Both the position numbers and the translations under genes were made by a program. The notes under the pieces were generated by a model. It had not been told where the DNA came from. It saw only the letters and a program-made list of their open reading frames with translations, and searched no databases. Positions 5,418 through 5,616 of a stretch of DNA of 5,616 nucleotides are shown in pieces; position 1 is the first letter of the stretch, and every line of letters starts with the position of its first letter. This DNA comes from Chloroflexota bacterium (GTDB lineage Bacteria; Chloroflexota; UBA6077; FW602-bin22; JACPQP01), in assembly GCA_016190465.1 (NCBI GenBank), contig JACPQP010000572.1, positions 1 through 5,616 of the forward strand, read 5' to 3'.

Positions 5418-5498
5418 CGGATTTCGGAAACGGATTGAACGGATTACCGAGCGGCCAATCCGTTCAATCCGTTCCCTGAATCCGCTGACAGCCCGCCA
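5404..5498. repeat. Near-perfect 42-bp inverted repeat (long hairpin element)
   Basis: The left arm 5404-5445 and right arm 5457-5498 match as inverted repeats at 38 of 42 positions, around an 11-base loop (5446-5456). The outer 13 bases, TGGCGGGCTGTCA and its complement, are perfect. Inside each arm a heptamer recurs: ACGGATT at 5417, 5430 and 5439, and its complement at 5457, 5466 and (with one change) 5479. No open reading frame lies inside. It may be a small palindromic mobile-type repeat similar to the 'ACGGATTGAACGGATT' elements seen in uncultured genomes; that family link is from memory. Confidence 0.85.
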
Positions 5499-5552
5499 TT
5501 GTGAAACCGTTAGAGTAGTTGGCCGGCACCCGCGTGGAGCGCACGCCTCCCG

Positions 5553-5558
5553 TATAAT
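5553..5558 (+). promoter_or_regulatory. Candidate -10 box (perfect TATAAT) for the gene starting at 5590
   Basis: TATAAT stands out in GC-rich surroundings and is 31 bases upstream of an ATG with a good ribosome site. No recognisable -35 box occurs at 16-18 bases upstream, and there is no TGn extension, so the promoter would be weak or depend on an activator. Confidence 0.4.
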
Positions 5559-5589
5559 GCGACGCGGTGGCGGGCGAAAGGGAGGGAAG

Positions 5590-5616
5590 ATGGTGACTGA
5601 GCTGCTCTGGTTGAAC
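5590..5616 (+). CDS. Start of an unidentified gene (runs off right edge)
   Basis: An ATG at 5590 opens a frame of nine codons (MVTELLWLN) to the window edge. GGGAGGG ends three bases before it and provides a strong ribosome binding site, and a perfect TATAAT lies 31 bases further upstream. Too little is visible to name a family. It is transcribed away from moaA, so the two share the repeat-filled intergenic region. Confidence 0.5.

Noticed and set aside
5263..5498. CRISPR array or riboswitch in the moaA leader
   Set aside because: There are only two copies of the 26-bp unit, with a single 25-base gap, and the rest is one large inverted repeat. I could not recognise the fold of the molybdenum cofactor riboswitch.
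5485..5516. Plus-strand promoter using CTGACA from the right arm of the inverted repeat
   Set aside because: No acceptable -10 box occurs at 16-18 bases; the nearest candidate (TAGAGT) is 20 bases away and poor.

Overview
The window is a high-GC bacterial chromosomal segment with tightly packed genes. Gene content (CorA-type transporter, SRPBCC protein, enoyl-CoA hydratase, MoaA), strong codon bias toward G/C and several short interspersed palindromic repeats fit an uncultured soil or groundwater lineage, for example Rokubacteria/Methylomirabilota or a deltaproteobacterial-type phylum. This placement is an inference and weak, because no rRNA or marker gene is present.

Layout. From 1 to 914 three overlapping minus-strand genes form an operon: an SRPBCC-fold protein, a 69-residue two-helix membrane protein, and the N-terminal part of a CorA-like transporter that runs off the left edge. 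A divergent intergenic region (915-1157) holds two back-to-back sigma70-type promoters and a short interspersed repeat. A solitary gamma-class N6-adenine DNA methyltransferase follows on the plus strand (1158-2843), and then a stand-alone receiver-domain protein (2968-3351). That receiver has Glu at the position where the phospho-accepting Asp normally sits, which is the most unusual protein feature here.

Convergent to it, only 4 bp away, is a minus-strand pair: moaA (5197 down to 4199), then an enoyl-CoA hydratase (4144 down to 3356). The 54-bp spacer between the two holds a small octamer tandem repeat. The moaA leader and promoter region (5198-5500) is rich in repeats: two identical 26-bp hairpin-forming copies, and a near-perfect 42-bp inverted repeat. 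One arm of that inverted repeat contains the TTGACA -35 box of the likely moaA promoter. On the right edge a new plus-strand gene begins at 5590 behind a perfect TATAAT and a good ribosome binding site, but only nine codons are visible.

No clear multi-gene novel system is visible. The items most worth attention are the Glu-substituted receiver, the promoter embedded in the inverted repeat ahead of moaA, and the lone DNA methyltransferase without a visible restriction partner.
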